Positions 8,548 to 17,676 of a stretch of 64,000 nt of DNA are shown here, piece after piece; position 1 is the stretch's first letter, and every line of letters starts with the position of its first letter. Under the pieces are notes generated by a model. That model was given only the letters and a program-made list of their open reading frames with translations, had not been told where the DNA came from and did no database searches. Source of the DNA: Vibrio sp. 10N. GTDB taxonomy: Bacteria > Pseudomonadota > Gammaproteobacteria > Enterobacterales > Vibrionaceae. Location: the NCBI RefSeq assembly GCF_036245475.1, contig NZ_BTPM01000001.1:1674001-1738000 (forward strand). The letters run 5' to 3'. Position numbers and translations under genes: made by a program.

Positions 8548-9387
8548 ATGATTAACATAGGTCGTATTAACCAACTGGAAGTAATGAAAGAAGCAGACTT
8601 TGGCTGGTTCTTGGATGGAGAGGACTATGGCTCTATTCTACTTTCTAAAAAGCATGCTCCAGAGGACATCGCTATCGGTGACACGGTCGATGTTTTTATC
8701 TATTTAGATGCAGACAACCAAGTGGCGGCAACGACCGACACGCCAATCGCGCAAGTGGGCGAGTGGGGACTGATGAAAGTTGAAGGCATTAACAGTGTCG
8801 GGGCTTTCGCTAGCTGGGGTATTAAAGAGAAAGATCTGCTTATCCCATTCAGTGAGCAGCGTGGCCGCTTGTCAGAAGGTCAAACGATCTTGGTTTATGT
8901 ATACACGGACAAGGCGTCAGGTCGTATTGTAGGTACAACAAAGTTCAACAAACTGTTGGACAAAACTCCGGCTCGATACCAACGAAACGAACAAGTGGAC
9001 TTACTGATCGCTGAACGCAGCGATCTTGGCTATAAAGCCATCGTTAACGGTCAACATTGGGGAATGATTTTTCCATCTGATGTGATTGGTAAACTGTTTG
9101 TGGGTAAAAAGCTTAAAGGTTTCATTAAACAAATTCGTGAAGATGGCAAAATTGATCTATCACTGCAGAAAATTGGCGTGGCAAAGATGGATGATTTAAG
9201 CGAGAAAATTCTGAGTCTTCTAGAAAAGAAAGGTGGCTTCCTACCTTTGAGTGATAAGTCGACGCCTGAAGCGATTTTTGCTGCATTTAAAACCAGTAAA
9301 GGCACATTTAAGAAGAGTATTGGTGGCCTTTATAAGCAAGGCAAAATTCGTATTGAAAAAGACGGCATTTATCTAAAATCAGAATAG
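8548..9387 (+). CDS. cvfB: CvfB/YitL-family S1 RNA-binding protein
   Basis: The 279-residue protein shows the family layout: three S1-like beta-barrel repeats (about residues 1-60, 70-130 and 145-210) and a C-terminal winged-helix domain (KGGFLPLSDKSTPEAIFAAF then STKGTFKKSIGGLYKQG-like sequence). The GEWGLMKVEGINSVGAFASW block starts the second repeat. Family members bind RNA; in Staphylococcus CvfB influences virulence gene expression, while the role in Vibrio is unknown. It has its own TATAAT promoter and is convergent with the rsmF unit. Confidence 0.88.
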   Translation: MINIGRINQLEVMKEADFGWFLDGEDYGSILLSKKHAPEDIAIGDTVDVFIYLDADNQVAATTDTPIAQVGEWGLMKVEGINSVGAFASWGIKEKDLLIPFSEQRGRLSEGQTILVYVYTDKASGRIVGTTKFNKLLDKTPARYQRNEQVDLLIAERSDLGYKAIVNGQHWGMIFPSDVIGKLFVGKKLKGFIKQIREDGKIDLSLQKIGVAKMDDLSEKILSLLEKKGGFLPLSDKSTPEAIFAAFKTSKGTFKKSIGGLYKQGKIRIEKDGIYLKSE

Positions 9388-9454
9388 AGGCACTGTCGTA
9401 GTAGCGTTTAAAAACGCGATTGTGCGAAAAGGCGAGCGTTCAAAAAGCGCCAAC

Positions 9455-9490
9455 CAAAAAGAGGCCCAAAACTGATCCTGATTTGGGCCT
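9455..9490 (-). terminator. Minus-strand terminator beyond the rsmF-distal small ORF
   Basis: A 9-bp perfect stem (9462-9470 with 9482-9490) is followed on the minus strand by C then five T. It marks the end of a leftward transcript that runs past rsmF, supporting a transcribed small gene or sRNA in between. Confidence 0.75.
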
Positions 9491-9512
9491 AGGGGAATGG
9501 CTCATGGAGAGC

Positions 9513-9647
9513 CTACGCTAACTGTTTTAAACGGACTCTGTGGTGACTATGCGCCCACAGGCCTTTTACTAACTTAGCTTGTGGAATGTGCGTCAAACGC
9601 CAAATGTTTTCTGCCTGTGTCTCGATAACCTTTAAAGTGTAGTACAC
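9513..9647 (-). CDS. Candidate 44-aa small protein downstream of rsmF
   Basis: A GTG-initiated frame of 44 codons (MYYTLKVIETQAEN at the N-terminus, RVRLKQLA at the end) lies between the rsmF-proximal hairpin and a strong minus-strand terminator. The composition is protein-like and basic. Against it, no Shine-Dalgarno precedes the GTG, and the frame is open back to the rsmF stop codon, with which it is in phase. It could be a small protein, an sRNA 3' portion or chance. I do not recognise a family. Confidence 0.35.
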   Translation of the reverse strand: MYYTLKVIETQAENIWRLTHIPQAKLVKGLWAHSHHRVRLKQLA

Positions 9648-9670
9648 AACAGTAAAAAAGCGATGCTGAC

Positions 9671-9696
9671 AGCGGTTTTTACCAGCAAAAACCGCT
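9671..9696 (-). terminator. Hairpin just after rsmF
   Basis: A perfect 10-bp stem (9671-9680 with 9687-9696) begins 11 bases after the rsmF stop. The minus-strand T run (six T) comes about ten bases beyond the stem rather than directly after it, so termination may be partial. Confidence 0.55.
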
Positions 9697-9707
9697 ATCC
9701 ATTTGGG

Positions 9708-11129
9708 TTAAAACAGATTTTTGTCGCGTACTAGTTCTCTAGGCAGGCCATTTTTAACGCGGTTCCCCACCCATTTTCCAAGCCCAATAATAAAGCCGTT
9801 GTAACTAACCAGTACTTCCCCTTTACCACTCAAGCCTTCTGGTCGTACATCTCGACCCATAAACCACTCTCTAGCGTCTTCAACGCTTAGTGCGACTGAA
9901 TCTGCATCAGCGCTGGTTAACGCAGTGGCTACTTGATGTTGCCATTTGTAGCCTTTCTTGTGTTGCTCCGCGATTTTTATGCCCATGCGAGAAAAACGGA
10001 ACTCACCCAACATTGGCTCAAGCGCACTTGGAAATAGCCAAATGTCGTTGTCGCGTTTCCAAAGGACGCCGTCTTCTGGCAATGAGAGAGAAAATGCCTG
10101 CTCCAAGTGAGTGACAACGTCACCGGCATCTTTTTTGCTGAGCGGACTAAATGGGAACTTGCCAAGCTTCTTTTTGACGTTGGGCGGCGTAACTGAAGCG
10201 TGCTTGGTAAATTTGGCAATAAAGAATCCTTCGCTGTCATACGTTTGCGGGAAGACGTGTAAGTAACCTTCTGGCGTTGTCGCCTTGTCTGCACCGTCAA
10301 ATAAAGTCACTAAGCTTTCGGTGCGAACCGCATCGCCGAACGTCTCCAGGAGGTGTGCGGCCACGTGTTGGTTTTCTTCAGGGCTTAATGCACACGTTGA
10401 ATAGACGAGGGTACCGCCTACTTTTAAGGCGTGGAAAGCGCTCTCAATCAGATCTTTTTGCGTGTCTGCGATCTCTGCGGTGGAATCCAAACTCCAGTTT
10501 TTCATCGCATCAGGGTCTTTGCGCACCGTACCTTCGCCTGAGCAGGGCGCATCAAGCAAAATGGCGTCAAATTGCTCGGGTAACCAGCCACCGAATACAC
10601 GCGCATCATAGTTACTGAGCGCTGCATTGCGTACACCACAACGCTCAATGTTAGCGTGCAAAACCTTAACTCGGCTCGCTGCAAACTCATTGGCAACAAG
10701 AACGCCTTTATTGTTCATTAGTGCGGCCAGCTGCGTGGTCTTTGAACCCGGTGCTGCAGCCATATCTAATACTGATTCAAAACGGTCTGTTGACTCAGAG
10801 TAAAGCGCACTTGGCGGCAACATTGAACTGGCTTCTTGAATATAAAACAGTCCGGCCATATGTTCTGCGGTATTGCCAAGTGGTACAACGGACTCATCGG
10901 CTTCGATCCAAAAGCCTTGTTGACACCAAGGGATAGGCTGCAAGTTCCAGCCTTTTTGCTGAGCTTTTTCTTTGAAGGCTTCTATCGTCGTCTTAAGCGT
11001 GTTGACGCGAATACTTTTTCTTAACGGCTTACGACAAGCGTCAATGAAATCACTCATTGATAAGTGCTCTGGGAGGAAGCTGTCGATATGGCTGAGAAAA
11101 TCTTCTGGGAGATAGACGTTAGAATGCAA
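9708..11129 (-). CDS. rsmF: 16S rRNA m5C1407 methyltransferase RsmF
   Basis: The 473-residue NOL1/NOP2/Sun-family enzyme methylates C1407 of 16S rRNA using AdoMet. DMAAAPGSKTTQ (about 122-133) is the AdoMet motif. Cys196 in DAPCSGEG and Cys246 in YSTCALSPEEN are the two catalytic cysteines. The C-terminal PUA-like region is present. The start is a TTG at 11129 (TTG CAT TCT) with an AAAGG ribosome-binding site; the N-terminus lines up with the E. coli protein (VYFPDAF versus VYLPEDF), so no nearer ATG is needed. A minus-strand TATAAT at 11166-11171 gives it its own promoter, and a terminator separates it from letB. Confidence 0.95.
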   Translation of the reverse strand: MHSNVYLPEDFLSHIDSFLPEHLSMSDFIDACRKPLRKSIRVNTLKTTIEAFKEKAQQKGWNLQPIPWCQQGFWIEADESVVPLGNTAEHMAGLFYIQEASSMLPPSALYSESTDRFESVLDMAAAPGSKTTQLAALMNNKGVLVANEFAASRVKVLHANIERCGVRNAALSNYDARVFGGWLPEQFDAILLDAPCSGEGTVRKDPDAMKNWSLDSTAEIADTQKDLIESAFHALKVGGTLVYSTCALSPEENQHVAAHLLETFGDAVRTESLVTLFDGADKATTPEGYLHVFPQTYDSEGFFIAKFTKHASVTPPNVKKKLGKFPFSPLSKKDAGDVVTHLEQAFSLSLPEDGVLWKRDNDIWLFPSALEPMLGEFRFSRMGIKIAEQHKKGYKWQHQVATALTSADADSVALSVEDAREWFMGRDVRPEGLSGKGEVLVSYNGFIIGLGKWVGNRVKNGLPRELVRDKNLF

Positions 11130-11165
11130 AATGAAGCCTTTTGATACGAGATGTAGTTGCGCCGG

Positions 11166-11171
11166 ATTATA
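11166..11171 (-). promoter_or_regulatory. -10 element (TATAAT) of rsmF
   Basis: A minus-strand TATAAT lies 37 bases upstream of the TTG start, between the letB terminator and rsmF. The -35 is not close to consensus. Confidence 0.55.
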
Positions 11172-11237
11172 ACCATAGCGCGGGTTGAATGAAATAAGCG
11201 ATGACTTTTACTCGCAAACAATGCTCGTAAGCAGCCG

Positions 11238-11262
11238 AAAAAAAGCCCGCTAGATGCGGGCT
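11238..11262 (-). terminator. Terminator of the ABC exporter-letA-letB operon
   Basis: A perfect 7-bp GC-rich stem (11244-11250 with 11256-11262) is followed by six to seven T on the minus strand, 30 bases after the letB stop. Confidence 0.9.
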
Positions 11263-11291
11263 TAGATTGGAATGAGCGTTGATACGTTAAA

Positions 11292-13928
11292 TTAAGGGGC
11301 AGGGATGGCGGTACGCCACTCTTTCCAGCTCGAATCGCCTTCTTTATTGAGGTAGAACGTCTGGCCCGCTTCTGCCTTAGGTTGTAACTGAGTGCTTTCT
11401 GGTGTTGAGAAAGTGATACCACCACGCAATAAGCTGTCGATCGTGCCCGCTTTCACGTTCGCTCCGGATAAGCCAAATTGGACGTTGAGCCCAGAGGCAT
11501 TCCAAAACACACTATTAGCTCTCACTAAGTAGGCATAATCGGGGTCGATCTCGATAGTAGAGACGACACGGTCCGCAAATGGGCCTAACTCAACCATCGT
11601 CACTCGACCGACTTCGATGTCGCGGTAAAGGATTGGGGTCCCTGGTTTAATCGAGCCTCGATTCTCACTTTGTAAAATGAATTGCACGCCATTGTCGACT
11701 TTCGGAAAATCATGCAGGGCAAATGTTTTGCTTGGCTGACCATTACCAGGCTCTACAGCAATAAACTGAGAGACGATTGCCCCTAGGTTTTTCACGCCAT
11801 TTAAGCCAATCTCTGGCTTCACCATCCAGTAGTAGGCACCAGAGTTGGTTAACTGTTTTACGTACTCAGGAAGGATGCGTGCGACAACCTCGACGCGATC
11901 TTTCTCGAAGTCGGGCAGGGTGAGCATCACTTCGCCCACTTTTACGCCTTGGTATTTGATGGCCATGCCTTTACTGATGGCTTGCTCGTTGGTCGTCGTA
12001 AACAGAGTGATAGATTGGCCAAACTTTCGTGCCGAGTTGAAGTCAGAGTACAATTTCCAATGTTTACCGGTTTTATTTTCAATACCTGGGAGGTTGTCAA
12101 ACGCAATACCACCGTCAATAAGTGTTCTCAATGGCGCAGCTTTCACGTTAATACCCGATAGTGACGCTTCTACCTCAACACCAGAGCGATTCCAAAATAC
12201 AGTCTGTTTGGTCATTAGGTGCTTGTACTTGTTATCAATGGTCACATTGATATAGACACCGCCATCGGTAAGATCGTAACCAGAGATGCTGCCCACCTGC
12301 ATGTTTCGGTAAAGAAGAGGACTGCCTTGTTTAATTGGTGGTAGCTCAGATGCGAACAGCTTTATTGTCTTCGCACCAGACTGATTGTGTTTTGCAAGCT
12401 CAGCCAGTGCTTTAGTTTGAAACAGAGTGAATTCTGCTCTCTTGGTTTCCTTTCCCTCACTCACAAAACTGATGGAGCCAGTCAGCAGTTGTTTTGCAGG
12501 TGGGACGGTAACATTCAAGCCCGCCTCGGTAAGTTCTGCTGATGCACTACCTGTAACGAAGAAACGATTCTTTGAACGAATAAGGTGTTTGTATTCGACA
12601 TCAATTGCGATATCCATTGCCACTTGGTCGTTCACCAGTTCGACGCTGGAGAGGCTACCAACCGGGATGCCGCGATAAAGGACATTCACCCCAGGTTCTA
12701 AACCAAAAGAGTTGTCAGCCAGCAGGCGAAGTGAAACGGATTTTGCTTGGACTCGATCGAGTTCTTCTTGTTGAATCGCCACAAAATCGCGAGTTTGTGG
12801 CCCTTTGCCCGGTACTAAAGTGAGATAGTTGCCTGTGAGTAAGTTCGACAAGTTCTCGACACCAGTGAGGGAGACTTTTGCTTCTTCCAGTAAGAATAGA
12901 GTACCTTGGTTGAGCATATCACTAAATGCTGGCTCAATTGAGGCAGAGGCGACAATTGAGTCGCGGCCATCATTGAGGGCTAGGTTATTGATTCGACCAA
13001 TCTCCAGTCCACGATACATGATCGGTGAGCCGTTTGCTTTGAGGTTACTGTTGTCTGGTAGCGTGATTTTGACTGGTATGCCTCGTCCTGCGGTTTTTAG
13101 GTTTTTGTAAAGTCTAAAATCGGAACCATCTTTTACTGGCTCACCTCCATCGGGAGAGTCAACCGCAATCGCCCCTGCTAGTATCGCACCTAGGCTCTCT
13201 AAGCGAATATCGACGCCCTGAAAACCAACACTGGCGCCAATGCCACTCACGTTCCAGAAGCGACTTTTGTTGGTGATGATGTGACGAAATTCTTCTTGGA
13301 TCGATGCTTTGATTACGACGGTTTCTGCATCGTCATCCAGCTTGAAGTTGTAAACTTCGCCAATGGGTATTTTTTTGTAGACAATCTTAGAGCCAACAGA
13401 GATGCCACCAAGATCTTTGGCTCGTAATGTAACAGTAAGCCCATCGTTAATAGCTAGCTCTGTCGGAACGGATTCCAGTGCGGTGAACTTAGATTTCGAG
13501 CTGCTTGACTCTGTTGCTGGGTGGATAGCGATGTAGTTACCAGACACTAAGGCATCCAGACCCGAGATCCCAGACAAAGAGGCAGAAGGTTTGACCAACC
13601 AAAACTTAGTGTCTTCACCAAGTAGCTTTGCCGCTTCTGGGTAGATGTCGGCATCGACATAGATGTTCGATAAGTCTTTAGAGAGGTTGATATCACGAAT
13701 CATGCCGACTTCAAGGCCCTGGTAGCGAATTGTGGTTCGTCCTGCTATCAAGCCTTGTGCATCGGAGAAGTAAATTTGAACGCGTTGCCCGGCATCGTGC
13801 ACGGCTTTTGCCAACAACCACCCAGCGAGGGCGATGGTTAAAATAGGCAAGATCCAAAGCGGTGATATCCGACGCGTTTTCTTTATCTCAGGCTCAAAAG
13901 AGGGCTGTGGCTGATTATCATTACTCAT
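11292..13928 (-). CDS. letB: Seven-MCE-domain intermembrane lipid transport protein LetB (YebT)
   Basis: The 878-residue protein matches the E. coli LetB length (877). One N-terminal membrane anchor (PLWILPILTIALAGWLL, about residues 23-40) is followed by seven MCE repeats. Each carries the signature of type IRYQGLEVGMI, IMYRGLEIGRI, VLYRGIPVGSL, LLYRNMQVGSI, IKYQGVKVGEV or ILYRDIEVGRV. LetB forms a stacked-ring tunnel across the periplasm for lipid movement between inner and outer membranes, working with LetA. The stop of letA lies eight bases upstream, so the two are co-translated. Function is from knowledge of the family; repeat number and anchor are visible. Confidence 0.94.
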   Translation of the reverse strand: MSNDNQPQPSFEPEIKKTRRISPLWILPILTIALAGWLLAKAVHDAGQRVQIYFSDAQGLIAGRTTIRYQGLEVGMIRDINLSKDLSNIYVDADIYPEAAKLLGEDTKFWLVKPSASLSGISGLDALVSGNYIAIHPATESSSSKSKFTALESVPTELAINDGLTVTLRAKDLGGISVGSKIVYKKIPIGEVYNFKLDDDAETVVIKASIQEEFRHIITNKSRFWNVSGIGASVGFQGVDIRLESLGAILAGAIAVDSPDGGEPVKDGSDFRLYKNLKTAGRGIPVKITLPDNSNLKANGSPIMYRGLEIGRINNLALNDGRDSIVASASIEPAFSDMLNQGTLFLLEEAKVSLTGVENLSNLLTGNYLTLVPGKGPQTRDFVAIQQEELDRVQAKSVSLRLLADNSFGLEPGVNVLYRGIPVGSLSSVELVNDQVAMDIAIDVEYKHLIRSKNRFFVTGSASAELTEAGLNVTVPPAKQLLTGSISFVSEGKETKRAEFTLFQTKALAELAKHNQSGAKTIKLFASELPPIKQGSPLLYRNMQVGSISGYDLTDGGVYINVTIDNKYKHLMTKQTVFWNRSGVEVEASLSGINVKAAPLRTLIDGGIAFDNLPGIENKTGKHWKLYSDFNSARKFGQSITLFTTTNEQAISKGMAIKYQGVKVGEVMLTLPDFEKDRVEVVARILPEYVKQLTNSGAYYWMVKPEIGLNGVKNLGAIVSQFIAVEPGNGQPSKTFALHDFPKVDNGVQFILQSENRGSIKPGTPILYRDIEVGRVTMVELGPFADRVVSTIEIDPDYAYLVRANSVFWNASGLNVQFGLSGANVKAGTIDSLLRGGITFSTPESTQLQPKAEAGQTFYLNKEGDSSWKEWRTAIPAP

Positions 13929-13936
13929 TAATGCTA

Positions 13937-15190
13937 CTACTCAACAGTGTTATTCGGCTCGGATTGAAATTGGGAAGCGTGCCTATCCCATAACAATCTC
14001 GGGTCGATAGATTCGGCGGCTAACATAGTTAAGACCACCACAATTCCGAATGCAACCGCGCCAAACCCTGGAGTGAAGTTCAGGATTTGTCCGCGATCGA
14101 CCAGTGTCAACATGATGGCGATGACAAACAAATCTGTCATCGACCATTTACCAATCCATTTAATGGCGCGATATATCCTCAACGCCTGCCGATGGTCATT
14201 CACCATGTTGAATTGAATGCAAATCAGAAGGTATGCCAGCCCAATAATTTTTGCGACTGGCACCACGATACTGGCCACAAATATGATGATGGCAATACCG
14301 AGCATGTCGTTGTTTATCAATGATGCCACACCAGAGAAGATGGTATCTTCCAATAACTGGCCATTGGTGATCAGAATCGAGATTGGGATCAGGTTTGCAG
14401 GAAATATTGCTATGGTCGCCGCAATTAACAATGCCCATGTTTTCTGCATTGAGTTGGGCTTACGGTGGTGCAGCGCACTACCACAGCGAATGCAGTTTGA
14501 TGCTTCCTGTTGCGATAGGTGACAGCTAGGGCAATGAATATGTTTGTCGCTGATCGCGAGCTGGCTTTCGGGGTGCCACAATTCCCAGTATCGACGGGTG
14601 CTTACTCGGCTGATAATGAGAATAGTGATCACCTGTAAAATGACCAAACTGTACAACGCATTACCGACAAAGATATCGGAGTAGTCCTGAAGCTTAAAGC
14701 AGGAGATAGCCACACTGATTAAGAACACATCCAGCATCACCCAATGTCGACTATGGTCAAGAACATACAGCGACCATTTAAAAGGTTTGAACCAACGTTG
14801 TTTAAGTGAAAGGTGTGCAGTGAGGATCGAAAAACACATAGCGAGGGGGGCTATGGTGTGGCAGAACAAAGTGAGTAGAGCGAGACCTAGATAGCCTTCT
14901 TTAACGAGGGCGTGAAAGCCTTCCATTAAAGTGCCTTCAATCATGACACCCACTAAACGAATCGTAATGAAGTCGAAGTAATAAGAGGGAATAAACAGCA
15001 GTAAACAGGTAAAAGCGAGCGCGAGATTCCCATTGAGTGATGCATGCTCGCTGCGGTATACGGTGGTACCACAACGAGGACAGTTCGCATGTTGCCCTGG
15101 TTTTAAGGGAATCGTGTCAATGGGCAGCTCGCAGTTTTCACACAAACGAACTTGCGAAGCGGGTGATGAGTGGGCACAGGTTCTCATCAC
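13937..15190 (-). CDS. letA: LetA (YebS/PqiA family) inner-membrane protein
   Basis: The 417-residue protein has an N-terminal zinc ribbon (Cys17, Cys20, Cys37, Cys40) and a second ribbon near the middle (HCPSCHLSQ... then CIRCG). Each is followed by a four-helix membrane module, giving the duplicated PqiA architecture. LetA is the inner-membrane partner of LetB and is thought to load lipids into the MCE tunnel. The first codon is GTG 15190 or the adjoining ATG 15187; both give the same protein apart from one residue. It is 36 bases downstream of the ABC exporter gene and eight bases upstream of letB. Confidence 0.93.
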   Translation of the reverse strand: MMRTCAHSSPASQVRLCENCELPIDTIPLKPGQHANCPRCGTTVYRSEHASLNGNLALAFTCLLLFIPSYYFDFITIRLVGVMIEGTLMEGFHALVKEGYLGLALLTLFCHTIAPLAMCFSILTAHLSLKQRWFKPFKWSLYVLDHSRHWVMLDVFLISVAISCFKLQDYSDIFVGNALYSLVILQVITILIISRVSTRRYWELWHPESQLAISDKHIHCPSCHLSQQEASNCIRCGSALHHRKPNSMQKTWALLIAATIAIFPANLIPISILITNGQLLEDTIFSGVASLINNDMLGIAIIIFVASIVVPVAKIIGLAYLLICIQFNMVNDHRQALRIYRAIKWIGKWSMTDLFVIAIMLTLVDRGQILNFTPGFGAVAFGIVVVLTMLAAESIDPRLLWDRHASQFQSEPNNTVE

Positions 15191-15226
15191 CCAAGGCCCT
15201 TTTGCCCTAATGATGCGGTGGTAACG

Positions 15227-17023
15227 CTAGCTTGCAGATTGCACCGTGCCGTACAAGGTTTGGTACAGTCCTTCTTTTTCGACCAATTCAATATGGGTTC
15301 CTGATTGTGTTACCTGACCATCTTCGAGTACGTAAATAAGGTCGGCCTGTTTAACTGCCGAGAGTCGATGAGCCACAATGAGTGTGGTGCGATCTTTTAA
15401 AAACTCTCCGAGTGCAGTGTGTAATGCTGCTTCTGTTGCTGTATCCAGAGCCGATGTGGCTTCGTCTAAAATGACGAACTGCGGATCACTTAGAATCATG
15501 CGCGCAATCGCGAGGCGTTGTCTTTGACCACCTGACAATCGAATGCCGTTTTTGCCGATCTGCGTTTCTAGTCCATCGACCAACTGGTCCGTGACATCTT
15601 GAAGCTGGGCGACTTTGAGTGCATTCCAAATAGAGAAGTCATCGTACTCTTTTCCAAGAGTCAAATTATGCCTCAAGCTGTCATTAAAGAGTATAGGTTG
15701 CTGTAAAACAACAGCAATTTTATCTCGAATAATGTCAAAACCTATGTCATTTGTGTCAGCACCATTGAACCTAATAATGCCTTCGCGTTGTTTATAGACG
15801 CCGATAAGTAACTGGATGAGGGTTGACTTACCGCCACCACTGGCACCAACCAGTGCGACTTTCTTACCTGCAGGTATGTGCAGACTCAGTTGGTTAAGGA
15901 CATCTTTGTCTGAATTATAAGAAAACACCACATTCTCAATCGAGACGTCTACTTGCGTGTGCCCGTCAAATGGGTTGATCTTACTGACAACTTGCGGTTC
16001 TTCATCTAAATCGAGCAGGGTATTGATACGGTAGAGAGCGGCCTTTGCGCTGTACCATGAGAACTGGATACTAAGAAGCTCTTGAACTGGGCCGAGCATA
16101 AACCACAAGTAGCCGAAAACGGCGAAAATCTGGCCTATGGTTAAATCACTAAATAGCACCATCACCATAGCAACGGCTCTAAATAGTTCAAAGCCGATTA
16201 AGAAAAGCAGGAAAGAGAGGCGTCCGGCAGCTTCAGATTGCCAAGCGTACTTGTCAGCGTTGGTTCTTACTTCGTCGGCTTGCTCTTTCAATTGATTTAA
16301 GAAGTCACGTTCACGATTTGCTGCGCGAAGCTGATAAATGCCATCCAAGGTCTCGACCAAGCGGTTTTGAAATTTCTCAAAAGCTTGGTTCTCACGTTTT
16401 TTAAGATGTTTGACCATGCCGCCTAGCTTTTTAGAGAAGTAGACCACGACAGGGTTAACTAACAAGATAAACAGCCCAAGACGCCAGTCCAGCCACAGCA
16501 ACACAACTGCAGTGCCGATAACGGTGAGGAAGCTAATAATGAATTTGCTCAGGGTAGAGCCAATGAATTGGTCGATGGTTTCGATGTCAGTGATCAGGTG
16601 AGCGTTGATGCCACCGCTACCGCGCGTTTCGTATTGTGCAATGCTAATACGTCCAAGCTTGTCGATCATTTTACAGCGGATCTGATAAGTAATGGTTTTT
16701 GACACCAGAGTAAACTGGCGACCTTGTAGAATATTGAGCCCCTGACTGACCGTACGCATGAGGACCACCAGCAGCAAGGTCATCGCGATGTATCCTATTG
16801 GTGTTTGCCAGTTGTCGAGCATAAAGAGGTTCATCGCAGCAAGTCCACTTCCTGGTTGATCCAAGAGGACCTCATCAACCATCAGCGGCATCAATAGTGG
16901 GATAGGTACGCTAATTAGCGTAGCGATGATCGCGATGATATTGGCAACAATCAAACGCGGTTTGTGATTTTTTACTTGAGTTATCAACCAGGAACGGCTA
17001 ATAGTGTCTTTGCTATACGTCAT
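15227..17023 (-). CDS. ABC exporter half-transporter (membrane domain fused to ATPase), substrate unknown
   Basis: The 598-residue protein has six membrane segments in residues about 20-310 and then a C-terminal ATPase with Walker A GASGGGKST, Q-loop VLQQPILF, signature LSGGQRQRLAIARM and Walker B FVILDEATSALD, followed by the H-loop IVAHRLS. This is the MsbA/multidrug exporter layout, working as a homodimer in the inner membrane. It is the first gene of the operon with letA and letB. In E. coli msrC (yebR) is followed directly by yebS, so this exporter appears inserted into the conserved cluster. That makes a lipid or envelope substrate plausible, but this is inference only. Confidence 0.87.
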   Translation of the reverse strand: MTYSKDTISRSWLITQVKNHKPRLIVANIIAIIATLISVPIPLLMPLMVDEVLLDQPGSGLAAMNLFMLDNWQTPIGYIAMTLLLVVLMRTVSQGLNILQGRQFTLVSKTITYQIRCKMIDKLGRISIAQYETRGSGGINAHLITDIETIDQFIGSTLSKFIISFLTVIGTAVVLLWLDWRLGLFILLVNPVVVYFSKKLGGMVKHLKKRENQAFEKFQNRLVETLDGIYQLRAANRERDFLNQLKEQADEVRTNADKYAWQSEAAGRLSFLLFLIGFELFRAVAMVMVLFSDLTIGQIFAVFGYLWFMLGPVQELLSIQFSWYSAKAALYRINTLLDLDEEPQVVSKINPFDGHTQVDVSIENVVFSYNSDKDVLNQLSLHIPAGKKVALVGASGGGKSTLIQLLIGVYKQREGIIRFNGADTNDIGFDIIRDKIAVVLQQPILFNDSLRHNLTLGKEYDDFSIWNALKVAQLQDVTDQLVDGLETQIGKNGIRLSGGQRQRLAIARMILSDPQFVILDEATSALDTATEAALHTALGEFLKDRTTLIVAHRLSAVKQADLIYVLEDGQVTQSGTHIELVEKEGLYQTLYGTVQSAS

Positions 17024-17104
17024 GCTTGTGAGAATAATTCCTATTTCTATTGGCTGGCATTGTACGTTTATCGCTGGAATTTAAAAGCTATTAATGGACA
17101 TATC

Positions 17105-17578
17105 ATGAATTTAGACAATTACGAGCGCCTGACAAAACAAGCTGTTGCACTCATCGAGTCGGAAACCGATCTCATCGCTAACCTTTCTAATATTAGTGCA
17201 CTTCTATTCATGGAGTTAGAAGACCTTAACTGGGCAGGCTTTTATTTGATGAAACAGGGTGAATTGGTTCTTGGTCCATTTCAAGGTAAACCGGCCTGTG
17301 TTCGTATCCCGCTAGGGCGTGGTGTATGTGGCACCGCCGCAGCAACGAATACTGTACAACGTGTATACGATGTTCATGCTTTCGAAGGTCATATTGCCTG
17401 CGATGCGGCAAGCAATTCTGAGATCGTAATTCCGTTTTCTATAAATGGCGAGATTGCCGGGGTGTTGGACATTGATAGCCCAAGTATTGGCCGATTCAGC
17501 GAAATTGATGAAACTGGACTAACAAAGTTCATGGATTCAATAGAAAAGCTGCTCAATTCCCATACAAACGTGGGCTAA
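17105..17578 (+). CDS. msrC: Free methionine-(R)-sulfoxide reductase MsrC
   Basis: The 157-residue GAF-domain enzyme (start MNLDNYERLTKQ at 17105) reduces free methionine-R-sulfoxide. The three conserved cysteines are Cys65 (KPAC), Cys75 (GRGVCGTAA) and Cys99 (HIACDAASNSEIVIPF), with the same 10 and 24 residue spacing as the E. coli YebR cysteines. The frame is open further upstream to 16964, but that would overlap the divergent ABC exporter gene and lacks family similarity. It sits divergent from the exporter-letAB operon and upstream of proQ, as in the enterobacterial prc-proQ-yebR-yebS region. Confidence 0.94.
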   Translation: MNLDNYERLTKQAVALIESETDLIANLSNISALLFMELEDLNWAGFYLMKQGELVLGPFQGKPACVRIPLGRGVCGTAAATNTVQRVYDVHAFEGHIACDAASNSEIVIPFSINGEIAGVLDIDSPSIGRFSEIDETGLTKFMDSIEKLLNSHTNVG

Positions 17579-17604
17579 AATCACATTTGCCTGTGGTTTT
17601 TCTA
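17578..17604 (+). terminator. Weak terminator after msrC
   Basis: An 8-bp stem with one G:T pair (17578-17585 with 17592-17599) is followed by a T-rich run. It overlaps the last base of the msrC stop codon. Confidence 0.5.
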
Positions 17605-17615
17605 TTGCAGGTCAC

Positions 17616-17621
17616 TATAAT
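17616..17621 (+). promoter_or_regulatory. -10 element (TATAAT) of proQ
   Basis: A perfect TATAAT lies 56 bases upstream of the proQ ATG, just beyond the msrC hairpin. The -35 is not well matched. Confidence 0.5.
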
Positions 17622-17676
17622 ACCAAGAATATTTTTCTTAATGCTTCGCGGATAACCGCATTAACCAGGAACCCAC

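Larger units (their letters stand above)
9388..9707. other. 320-base region between cvfB and rsmF
   Basis: The region contains two hairpins oriented for minus-strand termination (9671-9696 and 9455-9490) and between them a 44-codon minus-strand open frame, all listed separately. Nothing rightward beyond a weak hairpin after cvfB (about 9400-9415, no T run) is seen. Confidence 0.6.

Noticed and set aside
9890..11024. Several plus-strand frames opposite rsmF
   Set aside because: They lie entirely within rsmF, whose catalytic motifs are intact, and lack ribosome-binding sites.
16964..17104. N-terminal extension of msrC
   Set aside because: It overlaps the divergent ABC exporter gene, and family similarity begins at 17105.
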